In this document: piece by piece, positions 9,958 to 18,607 of the stretch
Layout: every line of letters begins with the position of its first letter
How positions within the stretch are numbered: position 1 is the stretch's first letter
Assembly: GCF_018449605.1 (NCBI RefSeq)
Contig: NZ_JAAVUW010000002.1
Coordinates: 124,001 to 188,000 of the forward strand
DNA from: Luteibacter sp. dw_328
Lineage (GTDB): Bacteria; Pseudomonadota; Gammaproteobacteria; Xanthomonadales; Rhodanobacteraceae
Direction: 5' to 3'
DNA: 64,000 bases
Position numbers and translations under genes: made by a program
The notes under the pieces: model-generated
What the model saw: the letters and a program-made list of their open reading frames with translations, nothing else
Database searches by the model: none
Told to the model about the DNA's origin: nothing

Positions 9958-11195
9958 AATGCAGGCATTGCGGGCAAGCACTCACCGAGCAGCTGATCGA
10001 TCTGGGTAGCGCTCCTCCGTCCAACGCATACCTCACCCGTCAGGGCCTGGCTGCACCCGAGAAGTGGTACCCGCTGAACGTGCTCGTCTGCACGCACTGC
10101 TGGCTCGTGCAGACCGAGGACTTTGCCCAGGCAGACGAATTGTTTGATGCGGAGTACGCCTATTTCAGCGGCTTCTCGACAAGCTGGCTCGCACACTGCG
10201 AAACCTATGCCGCGGCCATGGTCGAGCGCTTCGGGTTGGGTGGCGAATCCCTCGTCGTGGAAGTCGCAGCGAACGATGGGTCCTTGTTAGGTTGCTTTCA
10301 CGATCGCGGCATTCCCAGCCTCGGCGTCGAGCCGACGGCGAGCACCGCAGCGAGTGCGCGCGCTCGTGGGTTGGACATCGTCGAGGCATTCTTCGGCGTC
10401 GGCCTCGCTCGCGACCTCGTGCAACGTGGACATCGTGCCGCGCTCACCGCGGCGAACAACGTGCTGGCCCATGTCCCCGACATCAACGACTTCGTCGGTG
10501 GATTCGCTGTGCTGCTTGCGGACGATGGCGTCGCGACGTTCGAGTTCCCGCACCTGCTCAACCTCGTACGCGAGCGGCAGTTCGATACCATCTATCACGA
10601 GCACTATTCTTATCTTTCATTGCTGGCCGTTGCTCGCATTTTTGCCGCCAACGGCCTGGCAGTCTTCGATGTGGAGACGCTCCCTACTCATGGCGGCAGC
10701 CTGCGGGTTTACGCGCAGCGCGCCGACAGTGGCGTCCGTCCGGAAGGACCAGGTGTGGCGCTCACTCTGAACAAGGAGCGCGAGGCCGGTATGGACCAGG
10801 TTGGTTTCTACCAGCGCTTCCAGCGGCAGGCAGAAACGGTCAAGGACGATTTTCTTGCCTTTCTGATCGAAGCTCGCCGCGAAGGTAAGCGCGTCGCTGC
10901 CTATGGCGCGGCAGCCAAGGGCAATACGCTACTGAACTTCGCCGGTGTCCGTCCGGATCTGATCGCCTTCGTGGTCGATCGCAATCCGAGCAAGCAGGAT
11001 AAGTACATGCCGGGCAGTCGCATTCCCATCCGTGGTGAGGATGCATTGCGCGAAGAACAGCCGGATTACATCGTACTGTTGCCCTGGAACCTGCGTAGCG
11101 AACTCGTTCAGCAGCTCGACTACGTCCATGAATGGGGCGGGCGCTTCGTTACCGCCATTCCCACACTTACGGTGTTCGACGCCCGAGGCGGGTAG
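9954..11195 (+). CDS. Sugar C-methyltransferase, TylC3/NovU type
   Basis: A 413-residue SAM-dependent methyltransferase with the three-part build of nucleotide-sugar C-methyltransferases: an N-terminal zinc-binding domain beginning MKCRHCGQ with a second pair near residue 46 (CTHC), a central SAM domain (VVEVAANDGSLL, ANNVLAHVPDINDFV) and a C-terminal domain (VAAYGAAAKGNTLLNF and FVVDRNPSKQ). Characterised relatives (TylC3, NovU) transfer a methyl group to C3 or C5 of a 4-keto sugar. Following RfbF, RfbG and an epimerase, it predicts a branched-chain 6-deoxyhexose on CDP. The ATGA overlap with the upstream gene supports one operon. Confidence 0.88.
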   Translation: MKCRHCGQALTEQLIDLGSAPPSNAYLTRQGLAAPEKWYPLNVLVCTHCWLVQTEDFAQADELFDAEYAYFSGFSTSWLAHCETYAAAMVERFGLGGESLVVEVAANDGSLLGCFHDRGIPSLGVEPTASTAASARARGLDIVEAFFGVGLARDLVQRGHRAALTAANNVLAHVPDINDFVGGFAVLLADDGVATFEFPHLLNLVRERQFDTIYHEHYSYLSLLAVARIFAANGLAVFDVETLPTHGGSLRVYAQRADSGVRPEGPGVALTLNKEREAGMDQVGFYQRFQRQAETVKDDFLAFLIEARREGKRVAAYGAAAKGNTLLNFAGVRPDLIAFVVDRNPSKQDKYMPGSRIPIRGEDALREEQPDYIVLLPWNLRSELVQQLDYVHEWGGRFVTAIPTLTVFDARGG

Positions 11196-11200
11196 CATCC

Positions 11201-12697
11201 ATGGGGCTGCGCCGGAACATCGTTGCGAATTACGTCGGCGCTGGCTGGAACGCGCTGATGAATGTCGCCTTCGTTTCGGCGTACATCCACCATCTCGGTC
11301 CCGCGGGCTACGGCCTGATCGGTGTTTTCACGTTGTTGCTCGGCCTTATGGCGTTGCTCGACCTGGGCATGGCGCCGACTGTCAGTCGCGAGCTTGCCAG
11401 GTTGGGGGCATTGGAGCCGAAGGGCGCCGCGGCGCGTATGTTGCTGCGCGGGGCCGAGCTGGTCGCGACGGTCCTGGGCATTGTCGTGGCGATCGTCATC
11501 GTCGTGGCAAGTCCGTGGCTCGCATCGCACTGGCTCGACACCCGCGGTCTGCGGCAAGACGATGTCACGTTCGCGCTCCGTGTCATGGGGCTGCTTGTCG
11601 GGCTGCGGATTCTCGAGAACGTCTACCGCAGTGCGCTCATCGGTCTTCAGCGTCAGGTCGTCCTCAATGCGATCCTTGCGGTATCGGGCACCCTGCGTAA
11701 TGGTGGCGCCTTCGTCGTCGTCGCCTGGATCGCACCGGATGTTCGCGCGTTTTTCCTGTGGCAACTGGCTACGGGGGCCGCCACGGTCGTCGCGTTCGGC
11801 GTGGCGGTCTATCTCGGGCTGAGCGAGAACGTGCGTCCTCAGCGATTCTCCTTTGCGCCCCTGCGGGCAACCTGGCGGTTTGCCGCTGGCACGATGGTCG
11901 TGGCCAGCCTCTCGATCGTGTTGGGCAACCTCGACAAGATCCTGCTCACGCGTCTCTTGCCTCTCGATGCGTTCGGGTATTACGCACTGGCCGTGGTGGT
12001 TGCACAGGCGCCCTTGGGGTTGATCACGCCCGTCGCACAAGCGTTCTACCCTCGCTTCATCCAGCTTCATGCGTCCCATGACGAGCGCCTGGCTGTGCTC
12101 TATCACACAGCGAGCCAGGGGGTCTCGGTCCTGATCGGAACGGCAACCGCCTTTCTTGTCCTGCTCGGGCGGCCTGTATTGCAACTGTGGTTGCACGACC
12201 CTGTGACCGTGGATCGTGTGGTCGGCCTCGTGGCCGTGCTGGCTACAGGAAGCATGCTCAACGGCATCATGACTTTGCCGTATTTTCTGCAGTTGGCAGC
12301 GGGCTGGACCCGGCTCACCATCCGCGTCAACCTCGTCGCGGTATGCCTGGTGGTTCCCGCGCTGGCGTTGCTGGTTCCTGTGTACGGGGGCATGGCGGCA
12401 GCGTGGATCTGGCTTTGTCTCAATGCGGGATATGTGCTGGTCGCAGTTCCCCTGATGCACCGTCGCCTGTTGCGCGGTGAACTTGGCCACTGGTACCTCA
12501 ACGATGTCTTGCCACCGGTGTTGGCGGCCACGGTCGTCGGTGCAGGCTGGCGCTGGATGTCCCTGCCGGTCCCGGCGGGCGTCGGCGGCTGGGCAATGCT
12601 GACGTTCGAAGGCTGCGTCATGCTGGCGGCTGCCAGTATCGCGAGCCCGGCGGTGAGGCAGCGGTTAGGTCAGTGGCGCACGCGCGGCACGCCGTAG
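11201..12697 (+). CDS. Polysaccharide/lipid-linked glycan flippase (Wzx/MATE-like)
   Basis: A 498-residue polytopic membrane protein with 12-14 hydrophobic segments, of the oligosaccharide flippase superfamily. The N terminus (LRRNIVANYVGAGWNALMN) and the central VASLSIVLGNLDKILLTRLL segment are typical of Wzx-like proteins. It would flip an undecaprenyl-linked glycan to the periplasm. The start used is ATG 11201, six bases after the methyltransferase stop, although the frame is open further upstream. Its last 28 bp overlap the end of a convergent minus-strand glycosyltransferase gene. Confidence 0.87.
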   Translation: MGLRRNIVANYVGAGWNALMNVAFVSAYIHHLGPAGYGLIGVFTLLLGLMALLDLGMAPTVSRELARLGALEPKGAAARMLLRGAELVATVLGIVVAIVIVVASPWLASHWLDTRGLRQDDVTFALRVMGLLVGLRILENVYRSALIGLQRQVVLNAILAVSGTLRNGGAFVVVAWIAPDVRAFFLWQLATGAATVVAFGVAVYLGLSENVRPQRFSFAPLRATWRFAAGTMVVASLSIVLGNLDKILLTRLLPLDAFGYYALAVVVAQAPLGLITPVAQAFYPRFIQLHASHDERLAVLYHTASQGVSVLIGTATAFLVLLGRPVLQLWLHDPVTVDRVVGLVAVLATGSMLNGIMTLPYFLQLAAGWTRLTIRVNLVAVCLVVPALALLVPVYGGMAAAWIWLCLNAGYVLVAVPLMHRRLLRGELGHWYLNDVLPPVLAATVVGAGWRWMSLPVPAGVGGWAMLTFEGCVMLAAASIASPAVRQRLGQWRTRGTP

Positions 12698-13716
12698 CGC
12701 AGCAGCATCGACAGCTTTCGCGGCAACGGAGCAAACGTTGACAGGTAGCGGCCGAGGCCGACTTTCTTCAGGCTCATGTTGCGAGCGCGATGCGACATCA
12801 AGGGGCGCCACTCCGCGCGTAACTGTCGAGGGACATTGAGATAGATCTCGTCGAAGATCCGCCAGTCACGGCGAAGCAGGGCGAGCAGCACACCTTCGGT
12901 CATGAGTAGTGCGAGGTGCAGGGCCAGCAGGGGCCAGACCATGATTCCGGGCGTGCACGTGATCATGGCGAACGTTTTGTTTCGTTCGCTGAGTCGGCGC
13001 CGCTTGAGCGTCGTGATGAGCGCGTTGCCTGTTACGCGATTGCCGCCGAAGGTCTTGCCCTGCCAGTGCCGGTAGCCGCTCTGCGCGAGGGCGATGACAT
13101 GGCCGCCGTGCAGGCGTGCAAGGCAACACAGGTACAGATCTTCACCGATGGATTCCATCCACTCCGGAAATCCCCCGAGTTCGTGCCACGTATCGTGCGC
13201 GATCCAGAGGCAGGCGCCGATCGTCATGGCGACGTCCCGTGTTCCCTCGCGCACGTTGGGTATCGGGTTGTAGAACGGGTCGAGCGCGCACCCCCGGTCG
13301 ATGAGCGTGCCATCCTGCCAGTCGTACTGCGGGAGTGTCAGGACGCTGCCCTTGCCATGGATGGTCGATGCTTCAAGCAATACCTCGATGGCATCGGGCA
13401 GCAGGGCGGCGTCGTTGTTCAGCAGCAAAAGGAAGGGAGCATTTGCAACCTCCGCCATGCGGTTGTTGCCGATGCAAAAGCCCACGTTGGACTCACTCGC
13501 GAGCACAGCTACCTGGGGATAGCGTTCGCGCAGGAAGGCGACGGAGTCATCGGTCGATGCATCGTCATGCACGACGATCTCAATGCCGCCGCCAAATGTC
13601 TGTGAGAGCAACGAGTCGATGCAATCGCCGAGCAGGTCGCGGCCGTTGTAGTTGGCGATGCAGACCGTGCAGGCTGGATCGGCCGGACCATCTATGGCTC
13701 GGTGGAGCGATACCAT
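12670..13716 (-). CDS. GT2 family glycosyltransferase
   Basis: A rhamnosyltransferase-like GT2 enzyme: VCIANYNGRDLL at the N terminus, VHDDASTDDSVAFL, and LLLLNNDAAL near residue 90 as the nucleotide-binding motif. A C-terminal hydrophobic stretch (LLALHLALLMTEGVLLALL) may sit on the membrane. An upstream in-frame ATG at 13764 would extend it by 16 residues; I prefer ATG 13716 because the conserved domain starts soon after it. The start overlaps the epimerase gene upstream by 25 bp. It is the last gene of the minus glycan operon. Confidence 0.85.
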   Translation of the reverse strand: MVSLHRAIDGPADPACTVCIANYNGRDLLGDCIDSLLSQTFGGGIEIVVHDDASTDDSVAFLRERYPQVAVLASESNVGFCIGNNRMAEVANAPFLLLLNNDAALLPDAIEVLLEASTIHGKGSVLTLPQYDWQDGTLIDRGCALDPFYNPIPNVREGTRDVAMTIGACLWIAHDTWHELGGFPEWMESIGEDLYLCCLARLHGGHVIALAQSGYRHWQGKTFGGNRVTGNALITTLKRRRLSERNKTFAMITCTPGIMVWPLLALHLALLMTEGVLLALLRRDWRIFDEIYLNVPRQLRAEWRPLMSHRARNMSLKKVGLGRYLSTFAPLPRKLSMLLRYGVPRVRH

Positions 13717-14612
13717 CGCCAGGCCCCCTCGATACCTTCGCGCAGGCTTTTCCGCGCCGACCATCCGAAGCGCGCCTGCGCCTTACTCACGTCGACCGCG
13801 ACATGGATGGCATCCACGGCGCGAGGTTCGTGGTAGACCCTCGACAGTGGGAGCCCGGCCACGTCTTCCATGATCGCGAATAGCTCGTTGAGACTGGTGC
13901 TGCATCCACTGGCCGCGTTGAAGACGTCCATGCCAGGCACGGAGGACGCCTTGGTGGCTGCGACGCACAGCTCGACAAGGTCGTCGACATGGATGTAGTC
14001 GCGGGTCTGCGATCCATCGCCCCAGACGTCCATGGCGTGCGCGTGTCGCATATGCCAGAACACGTTTGGAATGACGCCGAAACCACGACTCGTCACCTGC
14101 CCTGGCCCGTAGACATTCGACGGGCGTAGCACCCTCGCGGATCCACCGAATTGTGCACACCATGCACCCACGAAGGCTTCCGCCGCGGTCTTGCTAGCAC
14201 CGTGGTAAGAACGCGGACCGGTGACGTCGGTTTCGGTCGATGCCTTGCCCGCCGGGACATACAGCGACCCCGCCGACGAGAAGTAAATGAGCTGCGTTTG
14301 TGGTTGCGACTGCATCGCTTCCAGCAAGGTGAGCAAGTGCATCAGGCTAACAGCCTCTGCAACGGGCCTCCCGGCGGACCCTGCCGGCGTGGATACACTG
14401 GCAAGGTAGATCACGGTGTCGACGGACTCCAGCAGCGAACGCCAGGCATCCACGGACGGTGTCTCTTCGGCGCTCCAGTGGATGGATGGGTGGGACACGC
14501 CGAGAGCTCGCCGGGTGATGGCGGTGACCTGACTTCCGTCTTCCGCGAGCCGCTGTACAAGATGCCGGCCGATAAAGCCGCCTGCGCCGACGACGAGGAT
14601 CGACTGATTCAT
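13692..14612 (-). CDS. NAD-dependent epimerase/dehydratase (extended SDR)
   Basis: A 306-residue extended SDR of the GalE/RfbB superfamily, acting on a nucleotide sugar. It has the Rossmann motif GAGGFIGRHL at residues 9-18, VIYLASVS, YFSSAGSLY, LRPSNVYGPGQ and the late RDYIHVDDLV motif. The catalytic YxxxK appears as SYHGASK, so the tyrosine lies one residue earlier than usual; this could shift the reaction or be an alternative spacing used in its subfamily. Possible roles are 4-ketoreduction of the branched sugar or a 4-epimerase step. It overlaps the upstream glycosyltransferase by 4 bp. Confidence 0.85.
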   Translation of the reverse strand: MNQSILVVGAGGFIGRHLVQRLAEDGSQVTAITRRALGVSHPSIHWSAEETPSVDAWRSLLESVDTVIYLASVSTPAGSAGRPVAEAVSLMHLLTLLEAMQSQPQTQLIYFSSAGSLYVPAGKASTETDVTGPRSYHGASKTAAEAFVGAWCAQFGGSARVLRPSNVYGPGQVTSRGFGVIPNVFWHMRHAHAMDVWGDGSQTRDYIHVDDLVELCVAATKASSVPGMDVFNAASGCSTSLNELFAIMEDVAGLPLSRVYHEPRAVDAIHVAVDVSKAQARFGWSARKSLREGIEGAWRWYRSTEP

Positions 14613-15718
14613 GACGATGTCCCGAGTAGTGACTCATACACGGAGGCGTAGCGGGAGCCTGCATCGTTCCAGTTGCCGAAGCGCTGCTTAGCCCAGTCGC
14701 GGGCACGACCCGACATGGAGGCCTGCGTCGCTGTCGCTTCAAGCCGTTCGACGGCCTCAGCATAGCCCTCGCGGTTGTCGCACAGCATGCCGGTCACACC
14801 ATGTTCGACGATGCTCGCGTGTGCGGGCATGTCCGAAGCGACGATCGGCAAGCCCGAGGCCATGGCCTCCAGCATCGTCTGGGGCCGACCTTCGGCGTGG
14901 GTGCTCAGCGTGATCAGGCCCTGGGCTTGCGGGAACCACGTCGAGGCGAGTGCATCGGGGGTGGCTGCGCCGTGGTAGTGCACCCAGTCGGGTACCACGA
15001 TCTGTTCTTGCATGGGGCCGAAAAGATGAAGTTCGCGCGCCTTGCCACGAAATACTGGCTCGGACCAGTCGAACAATGGCCCGAGCTTATTCGCGGTGAG
15101 GCGGGTGACCGCCATCCAGCGGGCTGGAACGGCCGGTGCGCGTTCGATCGCGTACCAGCGGTCGTCGATACCGAACGACACAGGTACGACTCGCGCGAGG
15201 TCGCCAAAGGCACGTTCGAGGACAGGCACCATCCATTCGGCGTTCGGGCAGAGCGCGACCTGACGCCCTCGCATGATCCGCCGGAGCAGGGTGCGCATCA
15301 GCGGAAGCCTCAGCAGGTTCAGGTCGTTGCCGAGCACTGAAATGACGACCGGCTTACCGTCAGCCGGCAACGGAAGCGCCGACTGAAGCCAGTTGACGTG
15401 ATACAGATTAGTCGCCGGCTCGCGCCGGTAGCAGCGGTACAACATGTGCAGCAGCTTCAGTGGCGTGGATGGCGCACGCCAGCCTTGTTGTCGCATGAGG
15501 TGTGATATGCCGCCGGCTTTCATCAGTTCATGCAGCCATGCCTTTTCGTCGGGCGTGGCAGCATAGGTAACATGCGGTGGCAGTTCGCCCGGTGGCGCCC
15601 ACAGACGCAACGAAACGTTTTCGCGGCGACCGATCGCGCCCGCCAGGTGGCGAATGAAGACGCCTCGCCAGTCCCCGCCGTCTGCAGGATACGAGGTGCT
15701 TGTCATGAACACGTTCAT
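14609..15718 (-). CDS. GT4 family glycosyltransferase (GT-B fold)
   Basis: A 369-residue GT-B glycosyltransferase. The N-terminal acceptor domain begins MNVFMTSTSYPADGGDWRG, and the C-terminal donor domain carries the EGRPQTMLEAMASGLP E-x7-E motif near residue 300 that binds the nucleotide sugar in family 4. An upstream in-frame ATG at 15820 would place 34 basic residues before the conserved start and overlap the next gene; ATG 15718 leaves a 7-bp gap and is preferred. Acceptor and sugar are unknown. Confidence 0.87.
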   Translation of the reverse strand: MNVFMTSTSYPADGGDWRGVFIRHLAGAIGRRENVSLRLWAPPGELPPHVTYAATPDEKAWLHELMKAGGISHLMRQQGWRAPSTPLKLLHMLYRCYRREPATNLYHVNWLQSALPLPADGKPVVISVLGNDLNLLRLPLMRTLLRRIMRGRQVALCPNAEWMVPVLERAFGDLARVVPVSFGIDDRWYAIERAPAVPARWMAVTRLTANKLGPLFDWSEPVFRGKARELHLFGPMQEQIVVPDWVHYHGAATPDALASTWFPQAQGLITLSTHAEGRPQTMLEAMASGLPIVASDMPAHASIVEHGVTGMLCDNREGYAEAVERLEATATQASMSGRARDWAKQRFGNWNDAGSRYASVYESLLGTSS

Positions 15719-15725
15719 GGGCTGA

Positions 15726-17708
15726 TCACCGGGTGGAAGCGGGCGATGAGGCCGCGCTTGCGGCGCGCGCCGCCTCGATCTGTTTTTGCAGGGGTGCGAT
15801 CGTCGCATCCAGGCGGCCACCGACGTTGAGCGACCGAAGGCGCGCCATCTGGTCGTCCGCTACCTTGCGATCGCCCATCGCCAGGGCGAACCTGAGCGTC
15901 GTGACGTGGTAAGCAGGTTCGGCGGGTTCTTTCTCAGTGGCGAGCCTGATCATTGCGTAGCCGAGCGTGTGGTCGTCGAGGCCACTCCATGCGAAGTCGG
16001 CGTACGCCGCCAGCAGTCGAGAATGCGGCGCGGGGTGGGACAGCGCCGCCTGGTACACGTCGAGTAGTTTATTGAATGGCAAATCGCAACCTTGCTGAAG
16101 TGCGCAGGTTGCCAGCGACATGATGGCGCTCTCGTCCTCGATGCTTACCGGGCCAGTCCGCAGCTTGGCTTCCATGCTCGCCCACCACGCGTCCTTGATG
16201 GGCTGATGCAGTTTCGCCGCGAAGAAGATCAGGGCCTGCTCCGCCAGCGTGGACGATCGGGGCAGCGCCGCGGCTTTCTCCAGGGCAGCGTACGCCGGCT
16301 GCACGAACGGGGACGTTGGCCGGTAGCCGGACGCGATGACATAGGTGCGACCGAGCTCGTATTGCGCACGCGGCGAGTCCGGTGCTCGAATGGCGAGTTC
16401 CTGAGCGAGCGACAAGGGATTGGCCCAGCGCGTCGCCGTAAAAGCCGTCATGCCGAGATAGTAAGCGCCGAGGACGGCGAGCCCCAGGATGGTCGCCCGG
16501 CGCCTGGGCGACTGAATGCCGGTCGCGTCGTCGGCGCGTGCGAGGGTAACGAGTGCCAGCGCCAGTCCAAGACTCGAGAAATAATTACGGTGTTCGTAAA
16601 TCAGTTCGAGCGGAATGATGGTGGCCGTCAAGGTATGACAAGCAAAGAACAAGGCGATGCCGAGCGCCACGAGCGGCTTCCGCTTTCGAAGCAGCCACGC
16701 AGTCATTGCCAGCGCGGCGAGCGCGAGCGCGGAGACCAGCGTGGTCCACGGCTGCAACCACCCCGTGGAGACGATGAAATCGTCGTGATAGAAGGAGAGG
16801 TTTGGCGGCGTCGGAAGCAGCGTCCACGCAATGTAGTCGACGACAATGCGGCATTCGCTGAGGAGTCGCTCCGGCATGGTGAAGCTGCGCGGTGCCCATG
16901 TCGCATGGGTAAACAGCGACGGAACGACCATGATCGAGCCGGCGATGAAGGGCAGCACCAGCACAAGCAAGAAGAAGGTGATGACGGAGCGACTGGTGCG
17001 CACCGAACCGTCCTGGCGAGCATGACCTTGCCCTCGGAAGACAATCACTTCGATGATCGCGGCGTACAACGGCGTGAGGATGGCTGTCTCTTTGCAGAGA
17101 AGGCCAAACGCCGATCCCAGTACGATGCTGGTCGCCGCAACGGCGATGCTGCGCCCTCGCAGCAGCATGTCGCGTCGACCGGCGACGTAACCGAGCAATG
17201 CCAGAAGGACGAAGAGGTTGGCGAGACTCTCCATGCGCTGGACCACGTAGAGCACGGCCGTGACATTGATCGGCATCACGAGCCACAGGGCTGCCGCCAT
17301 GGCGGCTAGCGCTTCGTCCCGGCGACGGGGCTCTCTCGTCGCTCCGGCGGACAACAGGCGTAGCAATGCGAAGGCCGCTATCCCGTTCAGCAGGTGGATG
17401 ACGATGTTCGTCGCCTTCATGGCCGCCGGATCCGCGCCGCTGATAAGGTAGTTCATCGCGAAACTGAGCGAGGCGAGGGGACGCTTGAATTCGCTCGACG
17501 GTGACGACAATGCGGCGTTTAGAAGCGCAGGAACCGACCAGGTTGTTACATGAACCCCCTCGTTGTCGACGATGTTGGGAAAGTCGTCGAAGAGGAAGCT
17601 TCCCGATATGCCCGGCGCATATGCCGCCGCAGTCCCGAGTAATGCGGCCAGCAGCCAGAACCATGGGCGTGACCTGAGGCCAGCTACGAAGCGGAATGTC
17701 ATGAGCAA
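15726..17708 (-). CDS. GT-C-like multi-membrane protein with C-terminal helical repeats
   Basis: A 660-residue protein. About residues 15-440 hold 11-13 membrane segments; the last 200 residues are soluble and helical and read like TPR repeats (ARAQYELGRTYV onward). The N terminus carries the acidic pair in FLFDDFPN (residues 41-42), then RPLASLSF and NIVIHLLNG, the layout of eukaryotic TMTC and bacterial PMT/ArnT-like GT-C transferases, which take sugar from a polyprenyl-phosphate donor to a protein or lipid in the periplasm. It is a paralogue of the protein at 18608-20599. The location just downstream of the pilins suggests pilin glycosylation, but a direct role is unproven. Confidence 0.75.
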   Translation of the reverse strand: MLMTFRFVAGLRSRPWFWLLAALLGTAAAYAPGISGSFLFDDFPNIVDNEGVHVTTWSVPALLNAALSSPSSEFKRPLASLSFAMNYLISGADPAAMKATNIVIHLLNGIAAFALLRLLSAGATREPRRRDEALAAMAAALWLVMPINVTAVLYVVQRMESLANLFVLLALLGYVAGRRDMLLRGRSIAVAATSIVLGSAFGLLCKETAILTPLYAAIIEVIVFRGQGHARQDGSVRTSRSVITFFLLVLVLPFIAGSIMVVPSLFTHATWAPRSFTMPERLLSECRIVVDYIAWTLLPTPPNLSFYHDDFIVSTGWLQPWTTLVSALALAALAMTAWLLRKRKPLVALGIALFFACHTLTATIIPLELIYEHRNYFSSLGLALALVTLARADDATGIQSPRRRATILGLAVLGAYYLGMTAFTATRWANPLSLAQELAIRAPDSPRAQYELGRTYVIASGYRPTSPFVQPAYAALEKAAALPRSSTLAEQALIFFAAKLHQPIKDAWWASMEAKLRTGPVSIEDESAIMSLATCALQQGCDLPFNKLLDVYQAALSHPAPHSRLLAAYADFAWSGLDDHTLGYAMIRLATEKEPAEPAYHVTTLRFALAMGDRKVADDQMARLRSLNVGGRLDATIAPLQKQIEAARAASAASSPASTR

Positions 17709-17716
17709 CCTTGAGA

Positions 17717-18568
17717 CTACGACAGGGAGGGCTCGCCCCAGAATGCGAGCGGCTCATAGTCGGGATAAGGGTAGTGGCCGAGATTCATCGTGATCGATGC
17801 ATGGCGCGCCGCGATATGTTGCTCAACCAGCCGCCGGATCGAAACAGGTTGGCCGCTACAGATATTGAACACGCCATCGTCCCTGGTGTGGACGATGGTT
17901 TGAAGTTGCCGGGCGACATCTTCAACGGCAAGGTAGTCGCGCAGCTGCTCGCCGCCGCTCATGTTGAACGTCGCGTCGCCGCGGTCGATAGCCGCGTCCA
18001 GCTGCGCCAGAATCGAGCGGGTGTCCTGTCCCTTGCCGTGCATGTAGAACAGGCGTGCCCACTGCAGGGTGAAAGGCAGCTCGTCGCGAAGAAAGCCAAG
18101 CTGACGTCGCAGCATATCCTTGGCCATGCCATACGGATTGGAGGGGCGCGGCTCAGTCGTGGCGGCAAGCCGGCCGCTCTGCATGCCGTATTCGAAACAG
18201 GTTCCCGCCACAAGGACCTGGTTCACGCCAAGCCCAACCATCTGCTTGATGAAAGCGTAGCTCCATGGAAGGTTCTCCTCCAGGTGGAACAGCGATCGGT
18301 AGTTGGGCAAACCGGGCCACGCCAGATGGATCAAGAGGGCGCCAGGGCGAGGCCGAAAATCGCCTGCGCCTTGTCTCAGTTCCATCGGCACGAACCGGAC
18401 GCCGTCGAATCCGTCGAGGTCGCGCGCCTTGTCCTTGTCGCGACCCATGGCGATGACGTCACAGCCGTTCGCGACGAGAAGCGGCACCAGATGGCGACCA
18501 ACGAAGCCCGTGGCGCCGCTGACGATGACTTGTCGGGAATCGGCAGTTTCGAGGGGAATGTCGTTCAT
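17717..18568 (-). CDS. NAD-dependent epimerase/dehydratase, candidate CDP-sugar 4-ketoreductase
   Basis: A 283-residue extended SDR with the Rossmann motif VSGATGFVGRHL, LIHLAWPGLPNY, GTCFEYGMQSG and the catalytic YGMAK. These segments resemble nucleotide-sugar 4-ketoreductases encoded in O-antigen clusters. In this cluster it is a good candidate for the final reduction of the CDP-4-keto-C-methyl sugar. I choose ATG 18568; an in-frame ATG seven codons upstream is possible. The stop is 8 bp from the next gene's start, within one operon with both large GT-C-like genes. Confidence 0.8.
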   Translation of the reverse strand: MNDIPLETADSRQVIVSGATGFVGRHLVPLLVANGCDVIAMGRDKDKARDLDGFDGVRFVPMELRQGAGDFRPRPGALLIHLAWPGLPNYRSLFHLEENLPWSYAFIKQMVGLGVNQVLVAGTCFEYGMQSGRLAATTEPRPSNPYGMAKDMLRRQLGFLRDELPFTLQWARLFYMHGKGQDTRSILAQLDAAIDRGDATFNMSGGEQLRDYLAVEDVARQLQTIVHTRDDGVFNICSGQPVSIRRLVEQHIAARHASITMNLGHYPYPDYEPLAFWGEPSLS

Positions 18569-18607
18569 GCGCGCCACTTTAACCGGCAATTCGCGGCGAC
18601 AACAGCG

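Noticed and set aside
16092-17309. 405-codon plus-strand frame opposite the first GT-C-like gene
   Set aside because: Composition is Arg/Gln/His-rich, typical of antisense shadows; the minus frame encodes a clear membrane protein.
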